Source of the DNA: Azospirillum sp. SYSU D00513
GTDB taxonomy: Bacteria; Pseudomonadota; Alphaproteobacteria; Azospirillales; Azospirillaceae
Direction of reading: 5' to 3'
Length of the DNA: 51,265 nucleotides
Assembly (NCBI RefSeq): GCF_017356015.1
Contig: NZ_JAFIQV010000047.1
Coordinates: 1 to 51,265 of the forward strand
In this document: positions 25,977 through 34,206 of the stretch, one piece after another
Position numbering within the stretch: the stretch's first letter is position 1
How the letters are laid out: each line of letters starts with the position of its first letter
The notes under the pieces: model-generated
The model's input: the letters and a program-made list of their open reading frames with translations, nothing else
The model's database searches: none
Told to the model about the DNA's origin: nothing
Program-made: the position numbers and the translations under genes

Positions 25977-26444
25977 TTTTCTGCTTCCTTGCGAATGTTG
26001 GGTGGGCTGGTTGATTGCTGTGGGCTTATTACAGCGTACATCCGAGCGCACATCAACAGAAAAGTGCGGGTTTTCTTTATTTTTGTTTATGTCTGTTATA
26101 GACAAGGCAGAATATCTCCCGGTCCATTCCTGACTGCGCCCCACTCCTCTGTCTCGAATAGACCGAGCGAACTACAAGGGTGGCTCTTTTTTACTTTCAT
26201 TACTTGTTGGCGTGGTTTCAAGGCCACGCCAACACTGCTGACGCTATGCTCCTGGTTGGGAAACACGCCATTTACGTCGCGCCACCTGCAATGAGATGGC
26301 TCGCCATCGTCACATTGGACCGATAGGGAGCGTCACCAAAAACCCTGAGAAAAGCGCGCCTACGCTTCATTTTTCGAACGCGCGTGCACCATCACTCTGC
26401 CGGTACGGTGAGCCAAGCGACACCTCAGCCTGAGCCAGACCGAA
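25977..26444. other. Divergent intergenic region of nrdJ and the ParB-like gene
   Basis: About 470 bp that must carry both promoters. It contains the 13-bp word at 26122, a T-run near 26186, and an isolated hairpin GTTGGCGTGG / CCACGCCAAC (26206-26233), 211 bp before nrdJ. No NrdR box or cobalamin riboswitch was recognised. Confidence 0.5.
26122..26134 (+). repeat. Dispersed 13-bp word, copy 3
   Basis: Exact GTCCATTCCTGAC, intergenic, upstream of both the ParB-like gene and nrdJ. Confidence 0.8.
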
Positions 26445-29252
26445 ATGAATGCCATTCTCCCCGCTCGCCCCGCCTTTACCCGGCAACCCGTGTCCGATTG
26501 GACGCACCGCACCAAGTACGCTTTCGACGGAGAGGAGGCCCCGATAGACACGTTCCGCCGTGTCTCGGCTGCTCTGTTTGCGAAAGACGCCCAAGCGGAG
26601 CTGCTCGTGCCCCAGGTGCTGGAAGCGATGGCGGATTTCGCGTTCTTGCCCGCTGGCCGCCTCCTGGCTGGGTCCGGCACCGGGCGCTCAGTGACGCTGT
26701 TCAACTGCTTCGTCATGGGACGCATCGAAGACGATCTCGGCGCGATCTTCGCCCATCTGCGCGAGGCCGCTCTTACGATGCAGCAGGGCGGGGGGATCGG
26801 CTACGATTTCTCCTCCCTCCGTCCCAAGGGGGCTCCCGTGCTCGGCGTCGGCGCTGACGCCTCCGGTCCTCTGTCCTTCATGGACGTATGGGACAGCATG
26901 TGCCGCACCATCATGTCCGCTGGCTCCCGGCGCGGCGCGATGATGGCGACCCTGCGCTGCGACCACCCCGACATCGAAGCCTTCATCGACGCCAAGCGCG
27001 AGCCGGGACGCCTGCGCATGTTCAACCTGTCGGTCCTGGTGACCGACGCCTTCATGGAGGCGGTGAAGGGGGATCAGCCTTGGCCGTTGGTGTTCGGTGG
27101 CCAAGTCTTCCGCACCGTGCAGGCCCGCGAGCTGTGGGACCGCATCATGCAGGCCACCTACGCCTATGCCGAACCCGGCGTGATCTTCGTCGACCGGGTG
27201 AACCAGAAAAACAACTTGCACTACGTCGAGGATATCTCGGCGACGAACCCGTGCCTCACGCCCGACAGTCTCGTCCTGACCAAGGACGGATGGTTGCCAA
27301 TTGCCGAGCTGACGGAAGCAACAGCGATCTATGGAAGCGATGGCCACCTCCACGCCATCAACCCCGCTTTTCGCACCGGAACCAAGCCAGTCTACCGCCT
27401 GCGGACTGAAGGCGGGGTGGTGCTGAAGCTGACGGCGGACCACAAGGTCCTCACCGAAAACCGAGGAGACGTTCCAGCGTCCGAACTTCTGCCCGGTGAT
27501 GCGCTGGTAACCCTGGGCGAACTGCGTCCCTCGTCCATTCCTGACGGGCAGCCCACCGCCATCTATGGTCGGGATTGGATCTCCAGCTTGGAGCTGGTGG
27601 GGGAGAGCGAGGTCTGGGATCTCACTGAGCCCGACACGCACCACTTCATCGCGCGGGACCCGGCGTGTGTCGCTGGCGGGCTCGTTGTCCACAACTGCGG
27701 TGAGCAGCCGCTTCCGCCCTATGGCGCCTGCTTGCTCGGCTCCATAAACCTTGCGAGCTTGGTGCTCGATCCTTTCACCCCTCGGGCTCGCCTGGATATG
27801 GAGCGTCTCAAGCGGATCGTTCCGCTCGCCGTGCGTTCGCTCGACAATGCCATCGACGTGAGCAACTTCCCGCTGCCCGCTCAGGCGGAGGAAGCTCGCA
27901 ACAAGCGTCGTCAGGGGCTCGGCGTCACCGGGCTGGCCGACGCGCTCGTCATGTGCGGAATCACCTATGGGTCGGACCAGGCTGTCGAGGCGGCGGAGAC
28001 CTGGCTGCGCGCGCTTACCCGTAGCGCCTATCTCGCCTCGGTCGATCTGGCGCGGGAGAAAGGCGCATTCCCGGCCTTCTCCCGCGAGCACTATCTCGCC
28101 GGCGGCTTCGTGCGCTCCCTTGATGGGGACGTGCAGGCGGCGATTGCTGAGCACGGGATCCGAAATGCCCTGCTGACCTCGATTGCGCCGACAGGTACCA
28201 TTTCGCTCTTCGCCAACAACGTCTCCTCCGGGATCGAGCCTGTCTTCTCCTGGCGCTACACCCGGACCGTGCTCGAACCGGACGGCAGCAAGCGCATGGA
28301 GGAGGTGTACGATGCCGCCTACCTGCTCTATTGCAGCCTGAATGGGCTCGACCCGAACGCCGATGAGACGCTCAAAGGTCTCCCGGCCTACTTCGTCGAC
28401 GCCCAGACACTCCCGCCAGAAGCCCATGTGCGCATGCAGGCAGCCGCGCAGAAGCACATCGACAGCAGCATCTCAAAGACCATCAACTGCCCGGAAGACC
28501 TGCCGTTCGAAGCTTTCAAGGACGTCTACCGGCAAGCCTTCGAGGCTGGCTGCAAGGGTTGCACGACGTACCGCCCTAATCCGGTCACCGGATCGGTGCT
28601 CACCGTGAAAAAGGACGAGGCTCCCACTCCGCCGTCTGTGTCTGACACCGCCGATGGGCAGGGGGGCAGCGCGGCGGCTGTCGGGCTGGCCAAGCCGCTC
28701 GACCGGCCTGAGGCGCTTCCTGGCGAGACCTACAAGGTGCGTTGGCCGGACAGCGATCACGCCATGTACATCACCATCAACGACATCGTCGAAGACGGCC
28801 ATCGGCGTCCCTTCGAGGTCTTCATCAACTCGAAGAACATGGAGCATTACGCCTGGACCGTCGCGCTGACGCGCATGATCTCGGCTGTGTTCCGCCGCGG
28901 CGGCGACGTCAGCTTCGTGGTGGAGGAGCTGAAGGCCGTCTTCGACCCTCGCGGCGGCGCCTGGATGAACGGCCGCTACGTGCCGTCGCTCCTGGCCGCC
29001 ATCGGCGACGTGATCGAACGCCACATGAAGGCCGTCGGCATGCTGGCGCCACATGGTAATCTGGCCCTGGGCTCGGCAGAGCCCAACACGGACACAAGGG
29101 GAGAGGGAGCTGCTTCGTCAATGTCTCAGGTAAACGCTGCTCCCTCCAAAGCTCCAATCGGCAGGCAATGCCCAAGCTGCTTACAGATGACTCTCGTTAG
29201 GAAAGAAAGCTGCGATGGTTGCTTGTCTTGCGATTACAGCAAGTGCAGCTAG
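26445..29252 (+). CDS. nrdJ: Class II (adenosylcobalamin) ribonucleotide reductase with intein
   Basis: 935 residues as translated, about 787 after removal of the intein at residues 270-417. It reduces ribonucleotides to deoxyribonucleotides using a thiyl radical made with coenzyme B12, so it needs no oxygen. Visible features: FNCFVMGRIEDD with the reduction-loop Cys near 88, IGYDFSSLRPKG, SAGSRRGAMM, the N-x-C-x-E active site NPCGEQPL split by the intein, LLGSINLASL, ISKTINCPEDLPFEAF and a C-terminal CxxC-rich tail with CPSC, CDGC and CDYSKC. Start ATG 26445 has only a weak Shine-Dalgarno sequence. Carried as plasmid cargo, it could support DNA synthesis in microaerobic niches. Confidence 0.94.
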   Translation: MNAILPARPAFTRQPVSDWTHRTKYAFDGEEAPIDTFRRVSAALFAKDAQAELLVPQVLEAMADFAFLPAGRLLAGSGTGRSVTLFNCFVMGRIEDDLGAIFAHLREAALTMQQGGGIGYDFSSLRPKGAPVLGVGADASGPLSFMDVWDSMCRTIMSAGSRRGAMMATLRCDHPDIEAFIDAKREPGRLRMFNLSVLVTDAFMEAVKGDQPWPLVFGGQVFRTVQARELWDRIMQATYAYAEPGVIFVDRVNQKNNLHYVEDISATNPCLTPDSLVLTKDGWLPIAELTEATAIYGSDGHLHAINPAFRTGTKPVYRLRTEGGVVLKLTADHKVLTENRGDVPASELLPGDALVTLGELRPSSIPDGQPTAIYGRDWISSLELVGESEVWDLTEPDTHHFIARDPACVAGGLVVHNCGEQPLPPYGACLLGSINLASLVLDPFTPRARLDMERLKRIVPLAVRSLDNAIDVSNFPLPAQAEEARNKRRQGLGVTGLADALVMCGITYGSDQAVEAAETWLRALTRSAYLASVDLAREKGAFPAFSREHYLAGGFVRSLDGDVQAAIAEHGIRNALLTSIAPTGTISLFANNVSSGIEPVFSWRYTRTVLEPDGSKRMEEVYDAAYLLYCSLNGLDPNADETLKGLPAYFVDAQTLPPEAHVRMQAAAQKHIDSSISKTINCPEDLPFEAFKDVYRQAFEAGCKGCTTYRPNPVTGSVLTVKKDEAPTPPSVSDTADGQGGSAAAVGLAKPLDRPEALPGETYKVRWPDSDHAMYITINDIVEDGHRRPFEVFINSKNMEHYAWTVALTRMISAVFRRGGDVSFVVEELKAVFDPRGGAWMNGRYVPSLLAAIGDVIERHMKAVGMLAPHGNLALGSAEPNTDTRGEGAASSMSQVNAAPSKAPIGRQCPSCLQMTLVRKESCDGCLSCDYSKCS
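27252..27695 (+). other. Mini-intein (no homing endonuclease) in nrdJ
   Basis: 148 residues. Block A starts at Cys (CLTPDSLVLTKDGWLPIAEL). Block B is LTADHKVLT (the T..H pattern), Block F VWDLTEPDTHHFIA and Block G GGLVVHN, followed by Cys+1. The site splits N-P from C-G-E-Q, a known reductase intein position, so Cys+1 is the radical-bearing active-site cysteine. Between the two splicing halves only ~25 residues remain, containing the 13-bp word at 27533, where a homing endonuclease would normally sit. It should be splicing-competent but not self-mobile. Confidence 0.95.
27533..27545 (+). repeat. Dispersed 13-bp word, copy 4 (inside the intein)
   Basis: Exact GTCCATTCCTGAC, encoding part of SSIPDG in the short linker of the mini-intein. 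Confidence 0.8.
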
Positions 29253-29263
29253 GGGGCGTCGCC

Positions 29264-29593
29264 ATGTTTAAGGAGAAGACAGCACTTATGGCGCTACGCG
29301 TCATTTACACGCTCGCCATACTGCCTTCTCTGCTGTTCGCGTGCACAACCCCGTTCATGTACGACGCGCCCGGCTCCACCGAGAACGCCTACACGGATAT
29401 GGCTGCCAGCGGACATTTGCTCCTCCCGCCAACACTGCTTTTGGCAATCCTGATAGGACGCTACCTGCAACGGAAAGGCCGCCTTCGGGCGGCCCTTCTG
29501 GTTCACCTGCTGCCGTTGGCTCCGGTGGCATTGGGCGGGCTGGGCTGGTACTTCCTCATTACCGTCTGTAATGGACAATTTGCCTGCCGCTAG
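29264..29593 (+). CDS. Small integral membrane protein (109 aa)
   Basis: It starts at ATG 29264 after AGGGGG. Three probable membrane segments are seen: ALRVIYTLAILPSLLFA, LLLPPTLLLAILIG and LVHLLPLAPVALGGLGWYFLI. It follows nrdJ by 11 bp and may be co-transcribed. The coding sequence contains a terminator-like hairpin (GGCCGCC-TTCG-GGCGGCC) near 29478. No family recognised. Confidence 0.65.
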   Translation: MFKEKTALMALRVIYTLAILPSLLFACTTPFMYDAPGSTENAYTDMAASGHLLLPPTLLLAILIGRYLQRKGRLRAALLVHLLPLAPVALGGLGWYFLITVCNGQFACR

Positions 29594-29707
29594 AGTGCCT
29601 TGCATTAAAGCTAAAGCAGTTATATCTGCCCGCTCACCTAGCATTACAGTTGCAGCGTGAAGTGAGCGATTGAAGCAATCAACAGATTGCGGCACCTCGG
29701 ACGAAAC

Positions 29708-30166
29708 TCATTTTTTGTCTCTGATATGTTCATCATACGCGCGCTGTTGCTCGCTCCAGTAATGATCGTCAAGATCGTCCTTGTGGTTTCCTGGTGTTTG
29801 TTCATATTCGTCCTGCTCTTCTTTGCTCATTTGCCAATAAGAATACGGCCTTATCATCGCGCCTTTCGGCAACGAAAAATTGTTGGCCTTCCAGTACGCG
29901 GCGCTATCGCTCGTAAGAAGGTTGGACGGTACCGCCTGCATTCCAAAATGTTGTTCGGCCTCCGCATATATTCTGCGGGCAACGCCGTGTTTTCTGTACT
30001 GAATTTCAACAAATATATCTTGCGCCATCAGCGCCCCATCTCTAACGCCGAACACACCTCGCCCAATCTCTTCACCTCTTAGCAGCGCTTTTAAATGCAA
30101 TACATTGTCCATCAATGTACGATCAAATGTTACATCATTTGCGTTTACCTGGACTTCTTTTACCAT
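29708..30166 (-). CDS. GNAT-like acetyltransferase
   Basis: 152 residues, starting at 30166 after a near-perfect AAGGAGG. The centre, FVEIQYRKHGVARRIYAEAE followed by HFGMQAVPSNLLTSDSAAYW, matches the GNAT acetyl-CoA loop pattern (V....R..GVAR.....A) and the following helix. The C-terminus is acidic. It is visibly more A+T-rich than its surroundings, suggesting separate acquisition. Substrate unknown. Confidence 0.65.
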   Translation of the reverse strand: MVKEVQVNANDVTFDRTLMDNVLHLKALLRGEEIGRGVFGVRDGALMAQDIFVEIQYRKHGVARRIYAEAEQHFGMQAVPSNLLTSDSAAYWKANNFSLPKGAMIRPYSYWQMSKEEQDEYEQTPGNHKDDLDDHYWSEQQRAYDEHIRDKK

Positions 30167-30399
30167 TACAACCTCCTTGCTTCCACCTTAAAGGTTGTAC
30201 CAGACCTGCCTGCAGGATCCTTCTCGACCGGGATTAAGCTACCGACGCCTCGCGGCCGCGAGACTGGGTTCTCGGCCCCCGGGCGCTCAGGCCGGCTAAA
30301 GCGAACAAGCTCCAGTCGCCTGCGTGCCATGGATCTACAAAAAATGCAATCGCATTGCTAGAACTGGATCACGATATCGAAGTGACCATAGTAATTGAA

Positions 30400-30930
30400 T
30401 CACGCGTCACCGTCGGCCGTAGGAAGTACCGAAGCCCGATGCTTCCAGTACTCACGCCGGCTGAGAACTGCACTCTCGATCACACGCCATATCAGCTCGT
30501 CGCTTGGGTCGTCTACGGACGCAAGCCCCTCAAAATCCACCACGAAATCCGGCTCCATAATGACATAGCCAGCATTTTCGAACGGTGTTTTCCAGCGATC
30601 CTCGACGCTCTTAAGCGTCATGTCGTGCGTCGCAAGCCAAGCCTTCGCTAACTTCATGTCTTCAGGTGACTGAACGTCTTCGGGAAGAGGATCAACCGCC
30701 GTACTGGACTTGGTCACGATACGAAGTAGTTCCTTTTGAAAATCGGATGTCCCCGCCATACTCTGCTCAGCAGCCAGTGCGCCCTTGAGGACGCGTAGTA
30801 TATGTCCTACGAGAGCTTCGCCTGCGTAAGCAACGTCCATCTCGGCTTCCCAAGCTTTCCAGATAGCGAGAGCTTCGCGGGCAGCGGCCACAGCTTTCCG
30901 GTCGATGGCTTTGGACTTGTTGAGTGTCAT
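30400..30930 (-). CDS. Hypothetical protein (176 aa)
   Basis: It begins MTLNKSKAIDRKAVAAAREAL and looks mostly helical and soluble. A later segment (YVIMEPDFVVDFEGLASVDD) is beta-like. The start at 30930 is chosen over a longer open frame because the upstream codons are not protein-like. No family recognised. Confidence 0.55.
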   Translation of the reverse strand: MTLNKSKAIDRKAVAAAREALAIWKAWEAEMDVAYAGEALVGHILRVLKGALAAEQSMAGTSDFQKELLRIVTKSSTAVDPLPEDVQSPEDMKLAKAWLATHDMTLKSVEDRWKTPFENAGYVIMEPDFVVDFEGLASVDDPSDELIWRVIESAVLSRREYWKHRASVLPTADGDA

Positions 30931-31257
30931 TGTTGAACTCTCATAGAAATTAGTTGGTAGGCCGATGTGTGGGGCGGCGTTCAAGCGGCTGCAGCGGGGA
31001 AAGTTACAGCAATGTTCTTTGTCTCGCTGCCGGTTTCGGCTAGATAACGCGCTAACATGCCTAATCTTGTGGCTCGCAGCGCACGAGTTGCCAGAAAGCA
31101 TACTCCGGTTCTGGAAGCCGAACATACCGGCTCCGTCGACGTGCCCACCGCTCATAGGAAGCTGGAGCGAGTTCAAGAGCAACGGGGCTGCTGTTTCAGT
31201 CTCCGATAAAGCGTGATAAACTAGCAAACTCGTTCACAGTGAAGCTAAGGGCGCCAA

Positions 31258-31497
31258 ATGATTTATGATTATGAGCGCGGTCAAAAGCCGAACCCATCAA
31301 ATATACAGAGGATATCGAGCGACGAGGCTAGGATACACCTATACCATAATGTGTGGGCAACCATTCGGCGGAAAGCGCCCGGAGTATGGCAACTCTGCGA
31401 TCTAAATGGAAATCTGATCACTGGGATGGTATTTACTGGGCCTCGACACGCTGAAAAGTCAATACATGCTTCAGGTCCTAGCTTTTATGGATATTGA
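31258..31497 (+). CDS. Hypothetical protein (79 aa)
   Basis: It starts at ATG 31258 seven bases after AAGGG. Basic, with a beta-strand-like middle (HNVWATIRRKAPGVWQLCDL, then NGNLITGMVF). More A+T-rich than its neighbours. No family recognised. Confidence 0.5.
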   Translation: MIYDYERGQKPNPSNIQRISSDEARIHLYHNVWATIRRKAPGVWQLCDLNGNLITGMVFTGPRHAEKSIHASGPSFYGY

Positions 31498-31725
31498 TGC
31501 TGCAAGCAGGAGGGATCGACATCTATCAATGTAGGTACAGCGTGGCGTCGTTTTGGAATTGCCGTATGCCTGAGTACTAAGCAAACACGCGGCGGCCAAT
31601 GAACTTCAGCCAAATGGCAAGCTTGGCCTTTTCACCGCGAAGCGCTCTAGTCACTGATGCATGGCCTTTATCATTGCTGAAGTCCAGACCCGGGCGTTCT
31701 CGCGTGCTTAGAGTTATGCTCCGGC

Positions 31726-32007
31726 TTAAGCAAACAGCCGCGGTTGGGATTGGAAAGGTCCAAGCACGTGTCCGAGTTCGTGCAACGCCACAGCATAGGT
31801 AATGGGCGAATCGACAGGCCGAACTGCAATGCGCTTTTCCGACCGAACAGCCCGACCGCCGGATGAGTGCGGGTGGCACGTGATCCCGTGCTCCGCGCAC
31901 AAGGCGGCAACGTGGGCAGCCATCTCTTCGACACTGCAGCGAACGAACTCGCGCTGTTTGCTCCCCTGTCCATTCCTGACCAGCGAAGAGGAAGCTGTCC
32001 GGCTCAC
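31726..32007 (-). CDS. ImmA/IrrE-like (M78) metallopeptidase, short
   Basis: 93 residues from GTG 32007. The zinc motif HELGH is in TYAVALHELGHVLGPFQ, followed by a short, unusual tail (SQPRLFA) instead of the usual continuation. The N-terminus contains VRNGQ, encoded across the 13-bp word at 31968. The start overlaps the stop of the upstream gene (GTGA), so the two are translationally coupled. Proteins of this family cleave phage-type repressors, but no such partner gene was seen nearby. The C-terminus may be truncated. Confidence 0.6.
   Translation of the reverse strand: MSRTASSSLVRNGQGSKQREFVRCSVEEMAAHVAALCAEHGITCHPHSSGGRAVRSEKRIAVRPVDSPITYAVALHELGHVLGPFQSQPRLFA
31968..31980 (+). repeat. 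Dispersed 13-bp word, copy 5
   Basis: Exact GTCCATTCCTGAC, within the coding sequence of the ImmA/IrrE-like gene. A variant, GTCCGTTCCTGAC, occurs at 35024. Confidence 0.8.
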
Positions 32008-32357
32008 GGGCGGTGCACCTTCGCGGCGGCCGGGTTGAAGCCCAGCATTCGGCAGGCCACGATGCGCATCGCTTCAACTGGTGCTCCAGGGCGATGAGCG
32101 TTGTGGCGGCCGGAAGAGAAGCTGCCATTTGGGTTTTGGTGGATTGAGCCCACACAGCGTCCGCCGGCTATCACGCGCCACGAATAGCTTTCCTCTCTGG
32201 TGAGCCCCAAAGGCGCCTGCCCACGGGCAAGCTGCCGCATCACCTCGTGGGGCTTAGCAGGCCGCTGCCGGTTGGTGTGGCTGGCATGGATTTCGATCAC
32301 GCTCGTGCCCACACTGAAGCTGTCGCGGAAGGTGGCTGATAGGTGCTGACGGTGCAT
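32004..32357 (-). CDS. Hypothetical protein coupled to the M78 peptidase (117 aa)
   Basis: It starts at ATG 32357 with AGGAG six bases upstream. Basic and cysteine-poor; segments such as SYSWRVIAGGRCVGSIHQNP and MRIVACRMLGFNPAAAKVHR are visible, but no family was recognised. Its stop overlaps the start of the peptidase gene, so the two likely work together. Confidence 0.6.
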   Translation of the reverse strand: MHRQHLSATFRDSFSVGTSVIEIHASHTNRQRPAKPHEVMRQLARGQAPLGLTREESYSWRVIAGGRCVGSIHQNPNGSFSSGRHNAHRPGAPVEAMRIVACRMLGFNPAAAKVHRP

Positions 32358-32416
32358 GCTCGCTCCTGGGATGGCAGAGGGGCAGGGGAGGGGCGGGGAG
32401 ACGACCGCCTGGGCGT

Positions 32417-32672
32417 TCAGGCGGCGGTCTGGAGCGATGTGGCGTCCCGAATGAGCCGGACCCCTTCGTCAGATCCGAATGCAGCCAGGATGTATGAGAC
32501 CTGCGCTGTGAGGCCGCCGTTGTTCACCTCCGACGCGCCCTTTTCGGACAGCGTGATGGCTTTCTCCGCATCCGCATCGGACACGGTGTTGGCGATCCGC
32601 ACGCCGACCGCTGCCGCGGCTTCGTGAACGAGTTCATCCAGAGCTTCCGGAAGGGGGGCGCGCCGCCGCGCC
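32417..32672 (-). pseudogene. 3' fragment of a gene cut by the IS256-type element
   Basis: The last ~80 codons of a gene reading LVHEAAAAVGVRIANTVSDA through to SLQTAA. It enters from the left end of the IS256-type element, so its 5' part is missing. No family recognised. It is not simply continuous with the fragment on the other side of the element (see findings). Confidence 0.5.
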
Positions 32673-34206
32673 GGTAACGTCCAGAGGCGTGGTGGAAAAG
32701 CGCCCATGAAGGATCGGGCTGGGGCCGGGCGAAGCCCCCACACAGCGTAGCCCGGCCCCAGCCCGATCCTCCGCCTCGCAGGCGGTGTCTTCGGCGACAG
32801 GAGGTGGTCATCGAGCGTCTTTGGTAGGGTCAAGTTGCAACACACGATCACGACCAAGGACACCACGATGACCGACGACAGAATGGCACTGATCGAGCAG
32901 ATCCAGAAGAGCACGGATGGCGATTTCCTGCGCGCCATCGCCGAGCACACGCTGCACCGGCTGATGGACTTCGAGGTCGAGGCGCTGATCGGCGCCGCCC
33001 GGCATGAGCGCAGCGACACGCGCACCACCCACCGCAACGGCTCGCGCCCGCGTCAGCTGGATACCCGGCTCGGCACGCTGGACCTGAAGATCCCCAAGCT
33101 GCGCCAGGGCTCCTACTTCCCGGCCTTCCTGGAGCCGCGCAAGACGGCGGAGAAGGCACTCACCGCCGTCATCCAGGAAGCCTGGATCCAGGGTGTGTCG
33201 ACGCGCAAGGTCGATGACCTTGTCCAGGCGCTCGGAATGACCGGCATCTCCAAGTCTCAGGTCTCGGCGCTGTGCCAGGATCGGAGCCGACGGCAGAGCC
33301 GGCAATGGCCCGAAGGGGCATTGAGGCGGAGATGCCGTCCGAGACTTGCGAGGACGGCCAGATACCCGGGTGCAGTCCTTCCTGGAGCGCCCGCTGGAGG
33401 GCGAATGGCCGTATCTCTGGCTCGACGCCACCTATCTGAAAGTCCGCCAGGATGGCCGCATCGTGTCGATCGCGGCCATAATCGCCACCGGCGTCAACCA
33501 GGATGGCCGTCGCGAGATCCTCGGCCTCGGGCTGGGCCTGTCGGAAGCGGCCACCTTCTGGATCGAGTTCCTGCGCTCGTTGGTGCGCCGCGGGTTGAAG
33601 GGCGTGAAGCTGGTGATCTCGGATGCCCATGAGGGGCTGAAGGCGGCCATCAGCCAAGTGCTCAGCGCGACCTGGCAACGCTGCCGCGTTCATTTCCTTC
33701 GCTCGCTGCTGTGCCACGTGCCCAAGGGCCAGCAGACGGTGGTCTCAGCCGCCGTGCGCCAAGTCTTCGTGCAACCCGACCGCAAGGCCGCCGGCGGGGT
33801 CTGGCGCCATGTCGCCGATCAGCTGCGGGCGCGCTTTCCCAAAGTGGCGGCACTGCTGGATGCCGCCGAGCATGACGTGCTGGCCTACATGGATTATCCC
33901 GAGGCGCACCGCACCAAGCTACACAGCACAAACCCTATCGAGCGCCTCAACAAGGAGGTTAAGCGCCGCACCGACGTCGTCGGGATTTTCCCCAATGAAA
34001 GCAGCGTTCGTAGGCTGGTCGGTGCCATCCTTCTGGAGCAGAACGATGATTGGCAGCTCCAGCACCGTTACCTGACGCTTGAAACCATGGCGGGCATCGC
34101 CGCAGCCGATGAGCCCCCCATCACAGCGCTTCCCTCAACAAAGGTGGCCTGAACCGACGACGCTCCTGACCACCTCCTTATTTACACCACCTTGACGGAC
34201 GTGACC
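32673..34206 (+). mobile_element. IS256-type insertion sequence
   Basis: 1534 bp. The ends read inward as GGTAACGTCC...GTGGTGGAAA (left) and GGTCACGTCCGTCAAGGTGG (right, complement), an imperfect ~25-bp inverted repeat. The interior has one transposase gene, broken by an insertion. No 8- or 9-bp target duplication was found at the flanks. A shorter relative lies at 3567. Confidence 0.88.
32868..34152 (+). pseudogene. IS256-family transposase, interrupted by a ~79-bp insertion
   Basis: The N-terminal part (MTDDRMALIEQIQKSTDGDF to SKSQVSALCQD) and the C-terminal part (RVQSFLERPLEGEWPYLWLD onward) are in different frames. The catalytic triad is otherwise intact: Asp in YLWLDATYLKVR, Asp in LVISDAHEGL and Glu in STNPIERLNKEVKRR. 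A stretch of about 79 bp between 33282 and 33361, foreign to the family and containing GCCGTCC...GGACGGC, sits between CQD and TRV and shifts the frame. The copy should not make full-length transposase. Confidence 0.82.

Noticed and set aside
26145..26444. Possible cobalamin riboswitch before the B12-dependent reductase
   Set aside because: No B12-box-like segment or matching fold was recognised; only a simple hairpin at 26206-26233.
26688..28457. Long open frame antisense to nrdJ (about 589 codons)
   Set aside because: It mirrors the codon bias of nrdJ; no recognisable domains. Similar antisense frames opposite traD (42869-44734) and traB (48204-49961) were rejected for the same reason.
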